Source of the DNA: Qipengyuania citrea
GTDB lineage: Bacteria > Pseudomonadota > Alphaproteobacteria > Sphingomonadales > Sphingomonadaceae
NCBI RefSeq assembly: GCF_009828015.1
Contig: NZ_WTYG01000001.1
Coordinates: 310,001 to 374,000, forward strand
Reading direction: 5' to 3'
Length of the DNA: 64,000 nucleotides
Below, in pieces: positions 35,679 to 45,011 of the stretch (the first letter of the stretch is position 1; each line of letters begins with the position of its first letter). The notes below the pieces were generated by a model. It was not told the origin of the DNA. It saw nothing but the letters and a program-made list of their open reading frames with translations, and searched no databases. The position numbers and the translations under genes are program-made.

Positions 35679-37232
35679 TTGATTAGACTTGCTGTTGCCC
35701 TGTGCGCCAGTCTGACTGCTTGCTCTGCTCAAGGCTCAAGCGATGATCGCGGATCCGCGTCTTCAGGCGACTATACCACCATTCTGGAAGCGCCGCCCTA
35801 TCCACCGATAGAGCGGCTCGGCCCCGAACCCTATACGCCGACGTTGCAGGACCGACGCTCCATCTTCGCCGACCGGATCGAACAACAAAACTTGCCCATG
35901 TTGCGTCGCCTCAAGAAAGACGAAATGGGCAATTTTGGCGGGATTGAGTGGCGCTGGAGCGATGGACCTGCGAACGATGGCCTCGGCTCCCTTACCGGAA
36001 TTGCCTACTTCCTGCGCGCACCCGAACGAAGCCTCAGTCGGTACACATCCGACCCTTTGTTGTCTGCAGCGCAAGGCGATTTCTCACGCGTGGAACAAGA
36101 CGAGGTAGCACGTGGATGGGCAGACAAGATCGGTCGGGATATCGCCTCGGAAGGCTTTGGCAATATGAGTACGCCGTGGCTCAGCATCGCAATCCCGCGC
36201 GACCGGTTCGAGACGCTGCGCGAGGAGGAGGATTGGGACATTCCGGTCAACCTCACCTTGCGTTTCAGCACCTATCTCGAGACCGACCTGCCTCCGATCG
36301 TGGATGATGTGAAAGCGGACATCCGCCACTTTCCCGCAGCTGACCGGATGGCCAGGCCGACACCTGACCTTGCTACCTATGATACTATCGTACTTCGCGA
36401 CGGCTGCTTCTTCATCGATGAGGAGGGTGACGCCGATCCGCTTGTGATGTTCCCTTTCGGCACCGGGGTCTATCGCGATGCCGAAGGCCACATGGCATTC
36501 CGATCACGTAATTCCCACTATCAGCCCCGGCTCTCGCGGGTCGGCACCCGGATGCAGCTGGGTCACCGCGCAGAGGTGACCGATCCGCCTGCTGAACTCA
36601 TCGAGGCCTGCGGCAAGCACCCGGTCGTGCTGGTCAAATCGCTCGATCAGGCGGCAGGATATGGCAATGACTGGTTTGCCGTGCGCGAATATCGGGACCG
36701 CGAAGGGATCAGCAGCGCCGAGGCCATGCGCCGAGCAAACGAATGCCTGCTGGCGCAGGAGCAGACCATGGCGGAGAACCGCCTTCGGGGCGGGCGAGAG
36801 CATCCGACCCAGTGCGCCCGGAAGTTCGGCATCTGGGGCAACCCGGTCGTCCCGCCTCCGCCGCCGCCCCCGCCGCCCGGAATGCAGTCGCAATCCGCTA
36901 CCGAACCGCTTTTCCCTCCATCGCCGCCCAAGAAGCTGCTGCCTACGCGCAATGGTGTGTGCCGGTTCGAGGAGCGAGATCCTTCCGAACGGCCAAAGGA
37001 GCTCATCGCGACCAATCGCGATTCCAACATGATCTTTTGGGCCGATGAAGGCGCGGCGCTGTGGGATCAGCCCAACCGCTTCATCGACGAAGGCATGGTG
37101 ATCCCCGGCAAGCGCATCGTCGCGGCGCGCGAAGGGATGAAGGATCTGTGGATATTCCCCAATCGAGACGGCCCTATCTACCTCCATTCCGGCCCGGAGA
37201 TATTTGCATGCAGCCAGCCCGAAGATTGGTGA
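35679..37232 (+). CDS. Cluster lipoprotein 1: KYTSDP-like and DGC modules, polyproline linker
   Basis: 517 residues from TTG 35679, chosen because GGGAGGTGG precedes it and because it gives a signal peptide with lipobox LTAC (Cys15). Residues about 84-200 hold the first shared module (GIAYFLRAPERSLSRYTSDP). Residues about 235-320 hold the second (TIVLRDGCFFIDEEGDADPL, then VMFPFGTGVYRDAEG). A run of nine prolines follows near residue 400. A second, weak copy of the GC module (NGVCRFEERD) closes the protein. First gene of the run; the AT-rich 195 bp upstream should hold the promoter. No catalytic motif seen. Outer-membrane or periplasmic location inferred from the lipobox. Confidence 0.8.
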   Translation: MIRLAVALCASLTACSAQGSSDDRGSASSGDYTTILEAPPYPPIERLGPEPYTPTLQDRRSIFADRIEQQNLPMLRRLKKDEMGNFGGIEWRWSDGPANDGLGSLTGIAYFLRAPERSLSRYTSDPLLSAAQGDFSRVEQDEVARGWADKIGRDIASEGFGNMSTPWLSIAIPRDRFETLREEEDWDIPVNLTLRFSTYLETDLPPIVDDVKADIRHFPAADRMARPTPDLATYDTIVLRDGCFFIDEEGDADPLVMFPFGTGVYRDAEGHMAFRSRNSHYQPRLSRVGTRMQLGHRAEVTDPPAELIEACGKHPVVLVKSLDQAAGYGNDWFAVREYRDREGISSAEAMRRANECLLAQEQTMAENRLRGGREHPTQCARKFGIWGNPVVPPPPPPPPPGMQSQSATEPLFPPSPPKKLLPTRNGVCRFEERDPSERPKELIATNRDSNMIFWADEGAALWDQPNRFIDEGMVIPGKRIVAAREGMKDLWIFPNRDGPIYLHSGPEIFACSQPEDW

Positions 37233-37642
37233 GGATTGCGGCGTTCGCCCTGCTCATACCGCTCACCGCCTGCCAGAGTGCGCCTGCCTCGCCTCATCTG
37301 ATTACCATCGCCAGACCTGCCATGGCTGGCGAAGCCCTGTTTCGCGGCGAAATGGCGGTGGTGCGCGGCTGTGTCGTGATCAAGGGTTCCCGCCGCAATT
37401 CGACCGTCCTGTTCGATCCGGGCGTAACCTTGCTGCCGTCTCGGAACGGGCTGCACGATCCACTTTCCGGCAAAGACATTCCCTTTGGCCAGCTCATCAG
37501 TGGCGGAGGGGGAGTTTTGCGTAACAACGGAAGAGGCTGGCCGATTTCCGATATCGAGCGTTTCTATGGGGTTACGATCTCTGCGGCTTGTCCGAAAGGC
37601 GACATTATACGGCTGCGAAATTTTGAGGTTCTGGAAGGATGA
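37208..37642 (+). CDS. Cluster lipoprotein 2: short GC-module protein
   Basis: 144 residues. MQPARRLVRIAAFALLIPLTAC is a signal peptide with lipobox LTAC (Cys22). The mature part is a single small domain: GEMAVVRGCVVIKG, then STVLFDPGVTLLPSRNGLHD, then FGQLISGGGGVLRNNG, and a second cysteine near the end (SAACPKGDIIRL). The order of elements (G-C strand, 'lF-P-G', GGGG loop, late Cys) is that of the shared DGC module, here as a stand-alone protein. It overlaps gene 1 by 25 bases and gene 3 by four. Confidence 0.75.
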   Translation: MQPARRLVRIAAFALLIPLTACQSAPASPHLITIARPAMAGEALFRGEMAVVRGCVVIKGSRRNSTVLFDPGVTLLPSRNGLHDPLSGKDIPFGQLISGGGGVLRNNGRGWPISDIERFYGVTISAACPKGDIIRLRNFEVLEG

Positions 37643-39015
37643 CTGAGCGAAAGTTAACCTTCACTGCGCTCGCCGGATTGCTGACCGCCGGTCTTGCCGG
37701 TTGCGCTTCGCAAGACACAGCATCGCCGCCATTCTCCGATGGCTTACCGTTTCGCGCGGAAGTCGAGGCGAGTGGATTTGCGACGATCCTGTCCGCCCCG
37801 CCAGCCTCTTTCGACCCTGTGGAACCACCTCCGCCGGCGCCGCGCACGGCAGAGCAGGATGCCGCTGACGCGGAATTCATGCGCGTCGGCGACTATCAGA
37901 ACAGCGTGATGTACGAAGTGCAGACGCTGGCCGAGCAGCTGCGCCGGGATGAACGCGGGAATTTCCAAACCTTGCACTATGACAATGAAGGTGAACTCGG
38001 GGTCGTCTTCGAATTTCTGCGTGATGGCCCTGCAACGCTGCGCAAGTACAGCAAGAATCCCACCTTCCGCGGGGAAACCGTGCGCTGGTCACAGGAGGAG
38101 CTGAGGGCCGCAGCAGATTTCATGTGGGAGACGTTCCGTGAAGATCGCGTGCTGCAGTCGACGGGCATTGCAACGCAGGTCGTCACCGCCCAGATCAGCG
38201 TTTCGGAAGAAGAATTCCGGGCGCTGGTGAAACGCAAGGGCGTGACCATTCCCGAACCGGTTGAGCTGGTCTTCCACGCAGCGCCGGTGGTGCCTCTAGT
38301 CAATCCGCCGCGCCCACCCGCACAGGATCGGGCGGTGCCGGAGAACGTTGCGCCCTTTCTGCGTATATTCCCGAGGCACGACCGCCCAGCAGGCGCGCTC
38401 AATGCAGTCAACAGCCGTGTGACCGTGGTTCTTAAAGATGGCTGTTTCCGTGCCGCTGATAGGGACGATGCGCTGGTGCTGTTCCCCTTCGGGGCAAACC
38501 TGTTTGTCGACAGCAACAATTACCTTGCTTTCGGCAGCGGCGAGCGGCCCGGCTATGCGCGCGTGGGAGAAGCGGTCGAGTTCATGGGATCGATCCAGGA
38601 AGTGACTACGCCAGAGCTGGTCGACCCGATCCACGCCGCGTGCGGGCCGGACAAGGTCATTAAGGTGGAAGGAATGCAAAGTGCGGCTGCGAGCGATTCA
38701 CAAAGGAGGGTGACCGATCGCGCCAATGCCATGCGCAGGTTGCAATCTGCATACGGCCTCGATGCGCGGCAGGCGATGCGAGCGCTGGACTGGCTCGATG
38801 CGCGGGGCGAGGCCAATCGACGGACGACGTCGGACGGCATCCTGGAGCCGCCGATAACAGGCGCAATGGTGGCGGATTCTCCGCCACCTCCGGTGATGGA
38901 TCCGTCCGAATGCCCGCCCGGCAGCAGCCTCGCGGGCGGCCTGTGCCGAACACCGGAAGGCTATCTGCGACCCTTGCCCGACTGGCTGGTCGAATTTCTG
39001 GAACAGGATCGATGA
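37639..39015 (+). CDS. Cluster lipoprotein 3: KYTSDP-like and DGC modules
   Basis: 458 residues with signal peptide and lipobox LAGC (Cys22), then a proline-rich linker (VEPPPPAPRT). The first module at about 105-212 reads GVVFEFLRDGPATLRKYSKN and continues SQEELRAAADFMW. The second at about 258-345 reads VTVVLKDGCFRAADRDDALV and LFPFGANLFVDSNNYLAFGS. The module order matches gene 1 and gene 6. The C-terminus has a PPPPVMDPSECPPG linker and a short tail. Start overlaps gene 2 by four bases (ATGA). Function unknown. Confidence 0.78.
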   Translation: MTERKLTFTALAGLLTAGLAGCASQDTASPPFSDGLPFRAEVEASGFATILSAPPASFDPVEPPPPAPRTAEQDAADAEFMRVGDYQNSVMYEVQTLAEQLRRDERGNFQTLHYDNEGELGVVFEFLRDGPATLRKYSKNPTFRGETVRWSQEELRAAADFMWETFREDRVLQSTGIATQVVTAQISVSEEEFRALVKRKGVTIPEPVELVFHAAPVVPLVNPPRPPAQDRAVPENVAPFLRIFPRHDRPAGALNAVNSRVTVVLKDGCFRAADRDDALVLFPFGANLFVDSNNYLAFGSGERPGYARVGEAVEFMGSIQEVTTPELVDPIHAACGPDKVIKVEGMQSAAASDSQRRVTDRANAMRRLQSAYGLDARQAMRALDWLDARGEANRRTTSDGILEPPITGAMVADSPPPPVMDPSECPPGSSLAGGLCRTPEGYLRPLPDWLVEFLEQDR

Positions 39016-39455
39016 AACATGCCGACAAGTCGTCGGCGCGACCATGGCTTGCCCCGCTGGCAGCTGCCCTGTTGGCCGGGTGCAATCAAGAACCACAGGC
39101 AATCCAAGCCCGGTCGCTGCCCTTCGACACAAGATCTGCCGCACCGAACGAAGTGCCCTATGCGGAAGGCGTGGGCGGCACGCTCGGTTACAGGGGCGGT
39201 TGCCTGTTTGTTACGTCACCGGGGGGTGGAGAAACAGGTCTGGTGATGCCCGACAGGTTCGAACTGAACGCAGATACCCTGTCGAACGGGCATGTTTCCT
39301 ACAAGCTGGGCGAGCACGTGAGCTTCAGCGCCGGGTTCCTGTCGCGCGAGCAGGCTGCCGCTTTGAACTGCAAGACACCCACCGTCGCGATGGTGGTCAA
39401 CAGCTTCCCGACCGAACCGCCTCCCGCTCCCTATTCAGAAGAGGAACAGGATTGA
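39012..39455 (+). CDS. Cluster lipoprotein 4: short GC-module protein
   Basis: 147 residues. Signal peptide with lipobox LAGC (Cys24). One domain follows: GTLGYRGGCLFVTSPGGGE, then GLVMPDRFELNADTLSNG, then LGEHVSFSAGFLSREQAAAL with a late cysteine. It has the strand order of the DGC module but with GGC in place of DGC. The tail is proline-rich (EPPPAPYSEEEQD). Start overlaps gene 3 by four bases and its stop overlaps the serpin start (TGATG). Function unknown. Confidence 0.72.
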   Translation: MKHADKSSARPWLAPLAAALLAGCNQEPQAIQARSLPFDTRSAAPNEVPYAEGVGGTLGYRGGCLFVTSPGGGETGLVMPDRFELNADTLSNGHVSYKLGEHVSFSAGFLSREQAAALNCKTPTVAMVVNSFPTEPPPAPYSEEEQD

Positions 39456-40718
39456 TGAAACGCATTTTCCTCACACTGGCACCGCTGGCGCTTGCAGCCG
39501 GCTGTACGACGGTGCCAGCGCAGACCGGGCCAACGGCATCTTCCGAGGCCATCCCGCACGACATCACGGCAGGACAGGGCCGGCTTGCCGCGCGGCTCTA
39601 TCCGAAACTCGCCGAGGCCGCAGAGCCGAACGACAATCTGTTCATCTCGCCCCTCTCGCTGAGCGAGGGGCTGGGCCTCGCGCTTCCCGGTGCGCGCGGG
39701 CAGACCAAGGCGGAGATGCGCGATCTCCTGGGCTGGGATGCGGCAAGCCGGCCCGAACTGCTGGTGAAGAATTACGACCGTTTTCTGACGCGCACGGGCG
39801 ATGACAAGGTGGCTCTGTCGGTCGCCAATGCGCTGTGGCTTTCGAACAAGCTGGACTTCACGCCGGACTATCTGCGCGCGGCGAAGGACAGCTTCGGTGC
39901 CACCGCCCGGCAGGTCGATTTCGGCGGCGATCCGGCTGCCTCTGCCGACACGGTCAATGGCTCGGTAAGCGAACAGACCCGCGAGCGGATCACGAAGATC
40001 GTCGAAGCCAGCGGGTTCAACGATCTGACCGCTGCCGTGCTGACCAATGCGGTGTGGTTCAAGGCCGACTGGTCGGTGCCGTTCGAGGATGGCTCTACGG
40101 GCGAATTCACGCGCGGCGATGGCACCAAAATGCCGATCTACATTCGCGCCGATGGCCTATCGCGAAACGCGCGACGGGCAGGCGGTGCAATTGCCCTATG
40201 GCAAGGACGGGCGCTTCACGATGGAGGTGTTCCTGCCGAAGGACGGGGCTACCCTGCGCCGGTGGGAACGGGATCTGAATGCCGGATCGTTTGATCTTTC
40301 GATGCAGGGCAGCGACGGCAAGTTCGATCTCGGCTCGATTGAAGAACGCAATATCCTGCTGCGCTTGCCGCGTTTCGAGGCGCGCTTCGATGGCAGCGTA
40401 AAGACCGCGCTGATTGCGGCGGGAATGACCTGCGCCTTTGACGGAAGCTGCGCCGATTTTAGCGCGATGGCCAATGCTCCGCTCGCGATCGACGATGTGG
40501 CCCACGCCACTTTCCTGCGGGTGGACGAGAAAGGTACCGAAGCGGCGGCGGTAACAACGGTAAAGATCGTCGTTACCGGCTCCCGCCGCCTGCCAGACGA
40601 TCTGCCGCGCATGATCGTCGACCGGCCCTTCCTCCTGACCATCCGCGACCGTGCGAGCGGCGCACTGATCTTCTTCGGCCGCATATCCGACCCGACACCC
40701 GTGGAGAAATCCGAATGA
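39455..40718 (+). pseudogene. Serpin (serine protease inhibitor) lipoprotein, frame broken near 40,150
   Basis: Signal peptide and lipobox AAGC (Cys17) are followed by a clear serpin: FISPLSLSEGLGLALPGARG, ANALWLSNKLDFTPDYL, TAAVLTNAVWFKADWSVPF. This frame runs to a stop at 40294, but homology leaves it after MPIYIRA near 40,150 and resumes in the next frame with AYRETRDGQAVQLPYGKDGR. The second part carries the reactive-centre hinge EKGTEAAAVTTVKIVV and the closing PFLLTIRDRASGALIFFGRI. A one-base insertion or two-base deletion explains it; no long homopolymer is at the site. The alanine-rich hinge suggests an inhibitory serpin if the frame is intact in the cell. Confidence 0.85.
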
Positions 40719-43081
40719 TCCGAAATCTCTTTGGCGCGAGCGCGATGGCGCTGGCCCTGTCATCGCCCGCCTTCGCGCAAGAGCAAAAACCGCTCACCGA
40801 AACCTGCCCTAACCTGACGGCGGAAGAGATCGAGGCCATCGAGAATTACAAAGGCGAGTTCTCCGAGAACGCCTGGTATGCGCGCGCTTATTGCGTCAGC
40901 GTGGAAGAGGCAGAGCGGCGGATGGAAATCCAGAACCGCGGCGCCATCGGCCCGCGCACCGAGCCGGGGCCACCGCCTCCGCCACCCGCGCCGGACGATT
41001 CCCTCGGTCTGCTGGCGCAAACGCTTCACGAAAAGGAAGGTGACACCTTTGCAGGGCTCTGGATCCAGCATCGCCCGACCTATGGCGTGATGGTCGCCTT
41101 CACCCGCGATGCGGCGTCGACACTGGCGAAATACACCAGCGATCCGCTTTATGTCCCGGTCGATCGCCCCGGACCGAGCCTCACCGAACTGCGCGCGGCA
41201 CAGGACCAGCTGATGCGCGATCTTCAAGCGCTGAGCGTGAACTGGTTCGGCATGGGCGGGAACGAAGCCACCGGCAAGATCGAGGTCAGGCTGGGCCAGA
41301 GTGCCGAACCGATCCGGCAGGCGGCGGCACGCGGCGAGATTGAACTGCCCGACTTCGTGGTGTTCGAGGAACCCGATCCGTTTCCGATCGCTGCGCCGCC
41401 CGTTCCACCCGGCGATGCGCGGGTTAAGGGTTTCCCTCAGTTCGCCTACCGCACTGACGGGATGGCGCGCACATTGGTCGGCGTTCCAGACGTGCCTGCA
41501 CGCCTCGAATTGCGCGATGGTTGCCTGTGGCTCTCGCCCGAAGGTGAGGAGCCGAGGATTGCGGTCTGGGAACAGAGCATGGCGCTCGACCTGACCGATT
41601 CCGGCAAGGTAGCAGTGATGAACCGTTTTTCCGGCGCAAAGGTCTATGCTGACAGCGATGTGGTGCTGATGGGCCTGCAACCTGGCGAAGTTGCGCCGCC
41701 GAATGATGTTGTGGGCGCGGATAGCTGTCCCGGCCCCTATCGCGTCGTGCGCGGCATCGTCCCGCGCGAAGTGTGGGACAAGCAGCGACGCGATGCCGCC
41801 ATCGCTGGCCGCACGCAGGAACTCGGCAGCCGCGCGGCTGCCGAAGCAGACTATGCCGCCGATATGGCACGGGTGGCCGAACTGAAGGCGTGGCGGGCGC
41901 ACGCGCTCGCCGAACATGGCGATGTGATCGCCAGCATCTACGTCAACGAGGATCAGGGCGCCGCGCATATGTTCCACACCGATGTGCTGACCAGAGACGA
42001 ACTGGTGCCGGAGACACTGCGCCCCTTCGTCACCGGGCAGGTCGTGCAGCAAGGCGGAACAGCGCTGGAAGCCGCGCGAGCGGACATTGCCGCGCAGATC
42101 GCGGCGGCCGGGCTGGACGCGCGGGTAAGTATCGAGGAAATCGGCGGCTTTGTTGACCTCTATCCCGCAGACCTTGCCGCGCTCTCGCAAGCAGCGGTGG
42201 CGGGCAAGATCACCTTTCCGCCATTGGTGCGGATCATGGCGGACAATCAGGGCGTGATCTACCGGCAGGATATCCCGCTGCGCCGCGATCCAGAGGCGAT
42301 CTGGTATCCGCTGGAAGCGCATCCCGATTTCGCCGCTATCCGCGCGCTGGTGGAAGACACCCCGATCATGCGGCCCGAGCCTTCGCCGACCGATCACAAC
42401 TCCAGCATCTGGGTGGCACGCAAACCGTCCAGGGCCGGGTCGCTCCAGCAGACACACTGGCTGATCGCCAGCGGCTATACGTTGCGCGAGATACAGGCGC
42501 TGCGCGCCGCCGGTTTCGATCCCGTCGAAGCACTGGAAGACATGAACGGGCGCCAGACGATCGAGAAACGCGCGCTCACAGCCACCGATATCGTCGTGGC
42601 CGAACCGGTTGCCATCGACCTCGGCGATGCGGGCGGCGATGGTTTTTCCTCCACGGTTCGCTGGCGCGTTGTCGAGGTATTGAAAGGGAATGCCAGGCCG
42701 GGCCAAGAACTAGGCCAGCGTCTTGCGTCGGGCGAACGGACCGATGAGGCGGGCGTGACCCGCTATGGGCAAAGCAATGATGAACCGTCGTTGCTGCCCG
42801 GCTTGCCGACTTCGCTGGAACCGGGATCGCGCTGGATTCTGCATCTGAGCGACGCGCTTTATCGCCATGTGGCCTATGTTCAGGGCGGCGAAGGCGCGGC
42901 GCGCAGCGACAGGGACTGGTACGTTGCGGTCGGCTGGATGGCACCATCGCGGATCGATGCGGAGGGCATGGTGCATCCGATCACGAATTATCCGGAACCG
43001 ATCCAGCTCGACGAATTGCGGAAAAGGATCGCACCTATCCAGCGTGCCTTGGGTCTGGAACAATCGGGAGAAGAGCAATGA
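40715..43081 (+). CDS. Cluster protein 6: large multi-module secreted protein
   Basis: 788 residues with a Sec signal peptide (cut after SPAFA) and no lipobox. Modules in order: GPPPPPPAP linker (85-93); first KYTSDP module (about 105-215, GVMVAFTRDAASTLAKYTSD); DGC module (about 262-360, ARLELRDGCLWLSPEGEEP); a second, diverged copy of the first module (about 405-520, HALAEHGDVIASIYVNED onward); and a C-terminal KGN module (about 620-745, VRWRVVEVLKGNARPGQEL and SLEPGSRWILHLSDALYR). It is the largest product and contains all three modules of the cluster. Four-base overlaps with both neighbours. Confidence 0.8.
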   Translation: MIRNLFGASAMALALSSPAFAQEQKPLTETCPNLTAEEIEAIENYKGEFSENAWYARAYCVSVEEAERRMEIQNRGAIGPRTEPGPPPPPPAPDDSLGLLAQTLHEKEGDTFAGLWIQHRPTYGVMVAFTRDAASTLAKYTSDPLYVPVDRPGPSLTELRAAQDQLMRDLQALSVNWFGMGGNEATGKIEVRLGQSAEPIRQAAARGEIELPDFVVFEEPDPFPIAAPPVPPGDARVKGFPQFAYRTDGMARTLVGVPDVPARLELRDGCLWLSPEGEEPRIAVWEQSMALDLTDSGKVAVMNRFSGAKVYADSDVVLMGLQPGEVAPPNDVVGADSCPGPYRVVRGIVPREVWDKQRRDAAIAGRTQELGSRAAAEADYAADMARVAELKAWRAHALAEHGDVIASIYVNEDQGAAHMFHTDVLTRDELVPETLRPFVTGQVVQQGGTALEAARADIAAQIAAAGLDARVSIEEIGGFVDLYPADLAALSQAAVAGKITFPPLVRIMADNQGVIYRQDIPLRRDPEAIWYPLEAHPDFAAIRALVEDTPIMRPEPSPTDHNSSIWVARKPSRAGSLQQTHWLIASGYTLREIQALRAAGFDPVEALEDMNGRQTIEKRALTATDIVVAEPVAIDLGDAGGDGFSSTVRWRVVEVLKGNARPGQELGQRLASGERTDEAGVTRYGQSNDEPSLLPGLPTSLEPGSRWILHLSDALYRHVAYVQGGEGAARSDRDWYVAVGWMAPSRIDAEGMVHPITNYPEPIQLDELRKRIAPIQRALGLEQSGEEQ

Positions 43082-44289
43082 TGCGCTCCGTTCTGGTGGC
43101 GATCGCGCTTGCCGCTCTGGCGTTGCCGCAAAATGCGCTGGCATGCGTCTACTCGCAGCGCCCTGAAGAGGTCGGCCATGCAAGCGGCCAGTATTTCGCA
43201 AAAGAGATGCTGGCCGCCGCGACCTATGCCGATCTGGTTCTGGTCGAAGATGACGGAACCCGGGCAATGGATGCGCGGCCCACCGGCATCATTACCCTTC
43301 GCACCATCGCCCGCTTCAAGGGCAACAGCGCCGACCGCTTCACCGTATTCGGAAACCCGCTGACCTTCTCGCCTGACAAACAGCGGATATTCAACGCCCC
43401 CTTGCAGCATTTTACCAGCGAGACCGGGCAGGTCACGCCGTTCAGCTATCTGGAAGAGCGTCCGACCCTTCTGTTCCCGCGAGCCACGGGCGATCCGCCG
43501 CCGCCACCGATCGGGCTGACGAGTTGCAGCCCGCCTGCGCTTATGGCCGAAACCGGGCGCTTCTACGTTGTTCTGCGCGATGCGGAGGGCCGGGTGCTCA
43601 ATCGTCTGACGATGAGCAACGGCAAGACAGCTTCGCCCAACCACGCCGCCTTCGGTTATGTGCCGGTGACCTTGTCGGACGATGATTTCTGGCTCTGGTC
43701 GGTGCGTATGGCCGCCGCTGCGCCGCAAGAGGCGCAGGAATTGCTCTACCTCACACCGGGGAGCGATCCGGTGCGTGTCGAGCGCGATCTGCGCGCCGCA
43801 GGGGCAACGATCCGCGCGGCCTATTATGCGCGCGGCGATTTCATCGAAGAGGTCCGCCCGTCACCGCATGAACAGACCTCGCCGTGGCTGGCCAGGGCAG
43901 CTGACTATCTCGCCCAGAGCCAGCGTGGCCGCATCGGCGATCCGCATCACGGCGCAGCGGAGTTCCTTCGGCAGAAGCTCTCGCCGATGCAAAACTACGG
44001 CACCGGGCTCGGCTATGAAGTCGCGCAAGCCTTCACCCGCTCGGTGCGCGATGTGCAGCAGGCGACAGGCACGCCGCGCCTCATTGCCCTCGAAGTGGCG
44101 GGCGATCCGCACGCCCTGGCCGGCCAGCCCTTCGTGTCGCGTATCGCCCCGCTCGACCGTGAGCTCGATCGGCTGCCACAAGTGAACGGCACAGACGAAG
44201 CAGACACATTCGCCACCATGCAGAGGATCGAGCGCGATATCTGGCTGCTCAACGGCGGCGCGGGCAACCGGCAAGGAACGCTGCCGTGA
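43078..44289 (+). CDS. Cluster protein 7: secreted netrin/TIMP-like protein
   Basis: 403 residues. The signal peptide ends at QNALA, leaving a mature protein that begins with cysteine (CVYSQRPEE), followed by AATYADLVLVEDDG and TLRTIARFKGNSADRFTVFG, then TSCSPPALMAETGRFYVVLR. An N-terminal Cys, an 'A-D-V-V/L-V' strand and a 'KGN' segment before a second Cys are features of NTR/TIMP-like domains in bacterial secreted proteins; this assignment is by pattern only. A GDPPPPPIG linker is present. The C-terminal 200 residues are unassigned. Overlaps genes 6 and 8 by four bases each. Confidence 0.75.
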   Translation: MMRSVLVAIALAALALPQNALACVYSQRPEEVGHASGQYFAKEMLAAATYADLVLVEDDGTRAMDARPTGIITLRTIARFKGNSADRFTVFGNPLTFSPDKQRIFNAPLQHFTSETGQVTPFSYLEERPTLLFPRATGDPPPPPIGLTSCSPPALMAETGRFYVVLRDAEGRVLNRLTMSNGKTASPNHAAFGYVPVTLSDDDFWLWSVRMAAAAPQEAQELLYLTPGSDPVRVERDLRAAGATIRAAYYARGDFIEEVRPSPHEQTSPWLARAADYLAQSQRGRIGDPHHGAAEFLRQKLSPMQNYGTGLGYEVAQAFTRSVRDVQQATGTPRLIALEVAGDPHALAGQPFVSRIAPLDRELDRLPQVNGTDEADTFATMQRIERDIWLLNGGAGNRQGTLP

Positions 44290-45011
44290 GACGAACAACG
44301 GGGGTCTCGATCGTGTTGTGTGCTGTCCTGACCGCATGCGGCGAGCCGAGCGACATTGTCGTTCCAGAGCCGGAAATCACACCGTCCTCAGGCATTTCCC
44401 TTGGCGCAATGAGCTTCTTTTTCCCGGTCGGTCTGGAGTTCGAGGGCGACACGGAAACCTGCCCCAACCGTGCCAGCGAATGCCCTTTGGGTGACGATAG
44501 CGTGCATGCGGTCTGGCGATCAGGCACCCTGCGTTTCGATTACGTCCTCGATCATTTTGGCAAGGCAATGTGGGACGACGAGTGGGGCGAGCCCATCACC
44601 ATCAACGGCAGGCCCGCCTTTCGCAAGATGCTGGACGATGGCGGCAGGCGCTATCTCATCACTAACCATTATGGCGGAACGGAAAGTGCGGCAGTGGCGA
44701 TCTGGCGGGAAGAGGAAGAGCCGATCTTCTGGGGCACTTGCTATTCCGACGATGATTGCGACGCGGTGTTGCAGACCCTCGCCAGTGTGACGATGCGCCA
44801 GGCAAGCCAAGAATGCGCGCTGATGTTTCCGCCGCCGCCGCCGGAATTCGTGCAACCGCCCGGCTATCGCCCCGACAGCTCGATCATTCCGCCACCGCCC
44901 GCTCCGCTGCCTGGTCCGGAACATTTGCGACCGGCGGCGCCACCCCCTCCACCGGCTCCCAGACCACCCGGGGCGGAGGAGCTCTGCAAGGAATATGCCG
45001 ATGAGGTATAA
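44286..45011 (+). CDS. Cluster lipoprotein 8: proline-rich tail
   Basis: 241 residues. Signal peptide with lipobox LTAC (Cys18). The central domain (about 40-175) has FFFPVGLEFEGDTETCPNR, FDYVLDHFGKAMWDDEWG and YLITNHYGGTESAAVAIWRE, with three to four cysteines that could pair. The last 65 residues are a proline-rich stalk with four polyproline runs (such as APPPPPAPRPPG). None of the three shared modules is evident. Function unknown. Overlaps gene 7 by four bases and gene 9 by eleven. Confidence 0.72.
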   Translation: MRRTTGVSIVLCAVLTACGEPSDIVVPEPEITPSSGISLGAMSFFFPVGLEFEGDTETCPNRASECPLGDDSVHAVWRSGTLRFDYVLDHFGKAMWDDEWGEPITINGRPAFRKMLDDGGRRYLITNHYGGTESAAVAIWREEEEPIFWGTCYSDDDCDAVLQTLASVTMRQASQECALMFPPPPPEFVQPPGYRPDSSIIPPPPAPLPGPEHLRPAAPPPPPAPRPPGAEELCKEYADEV

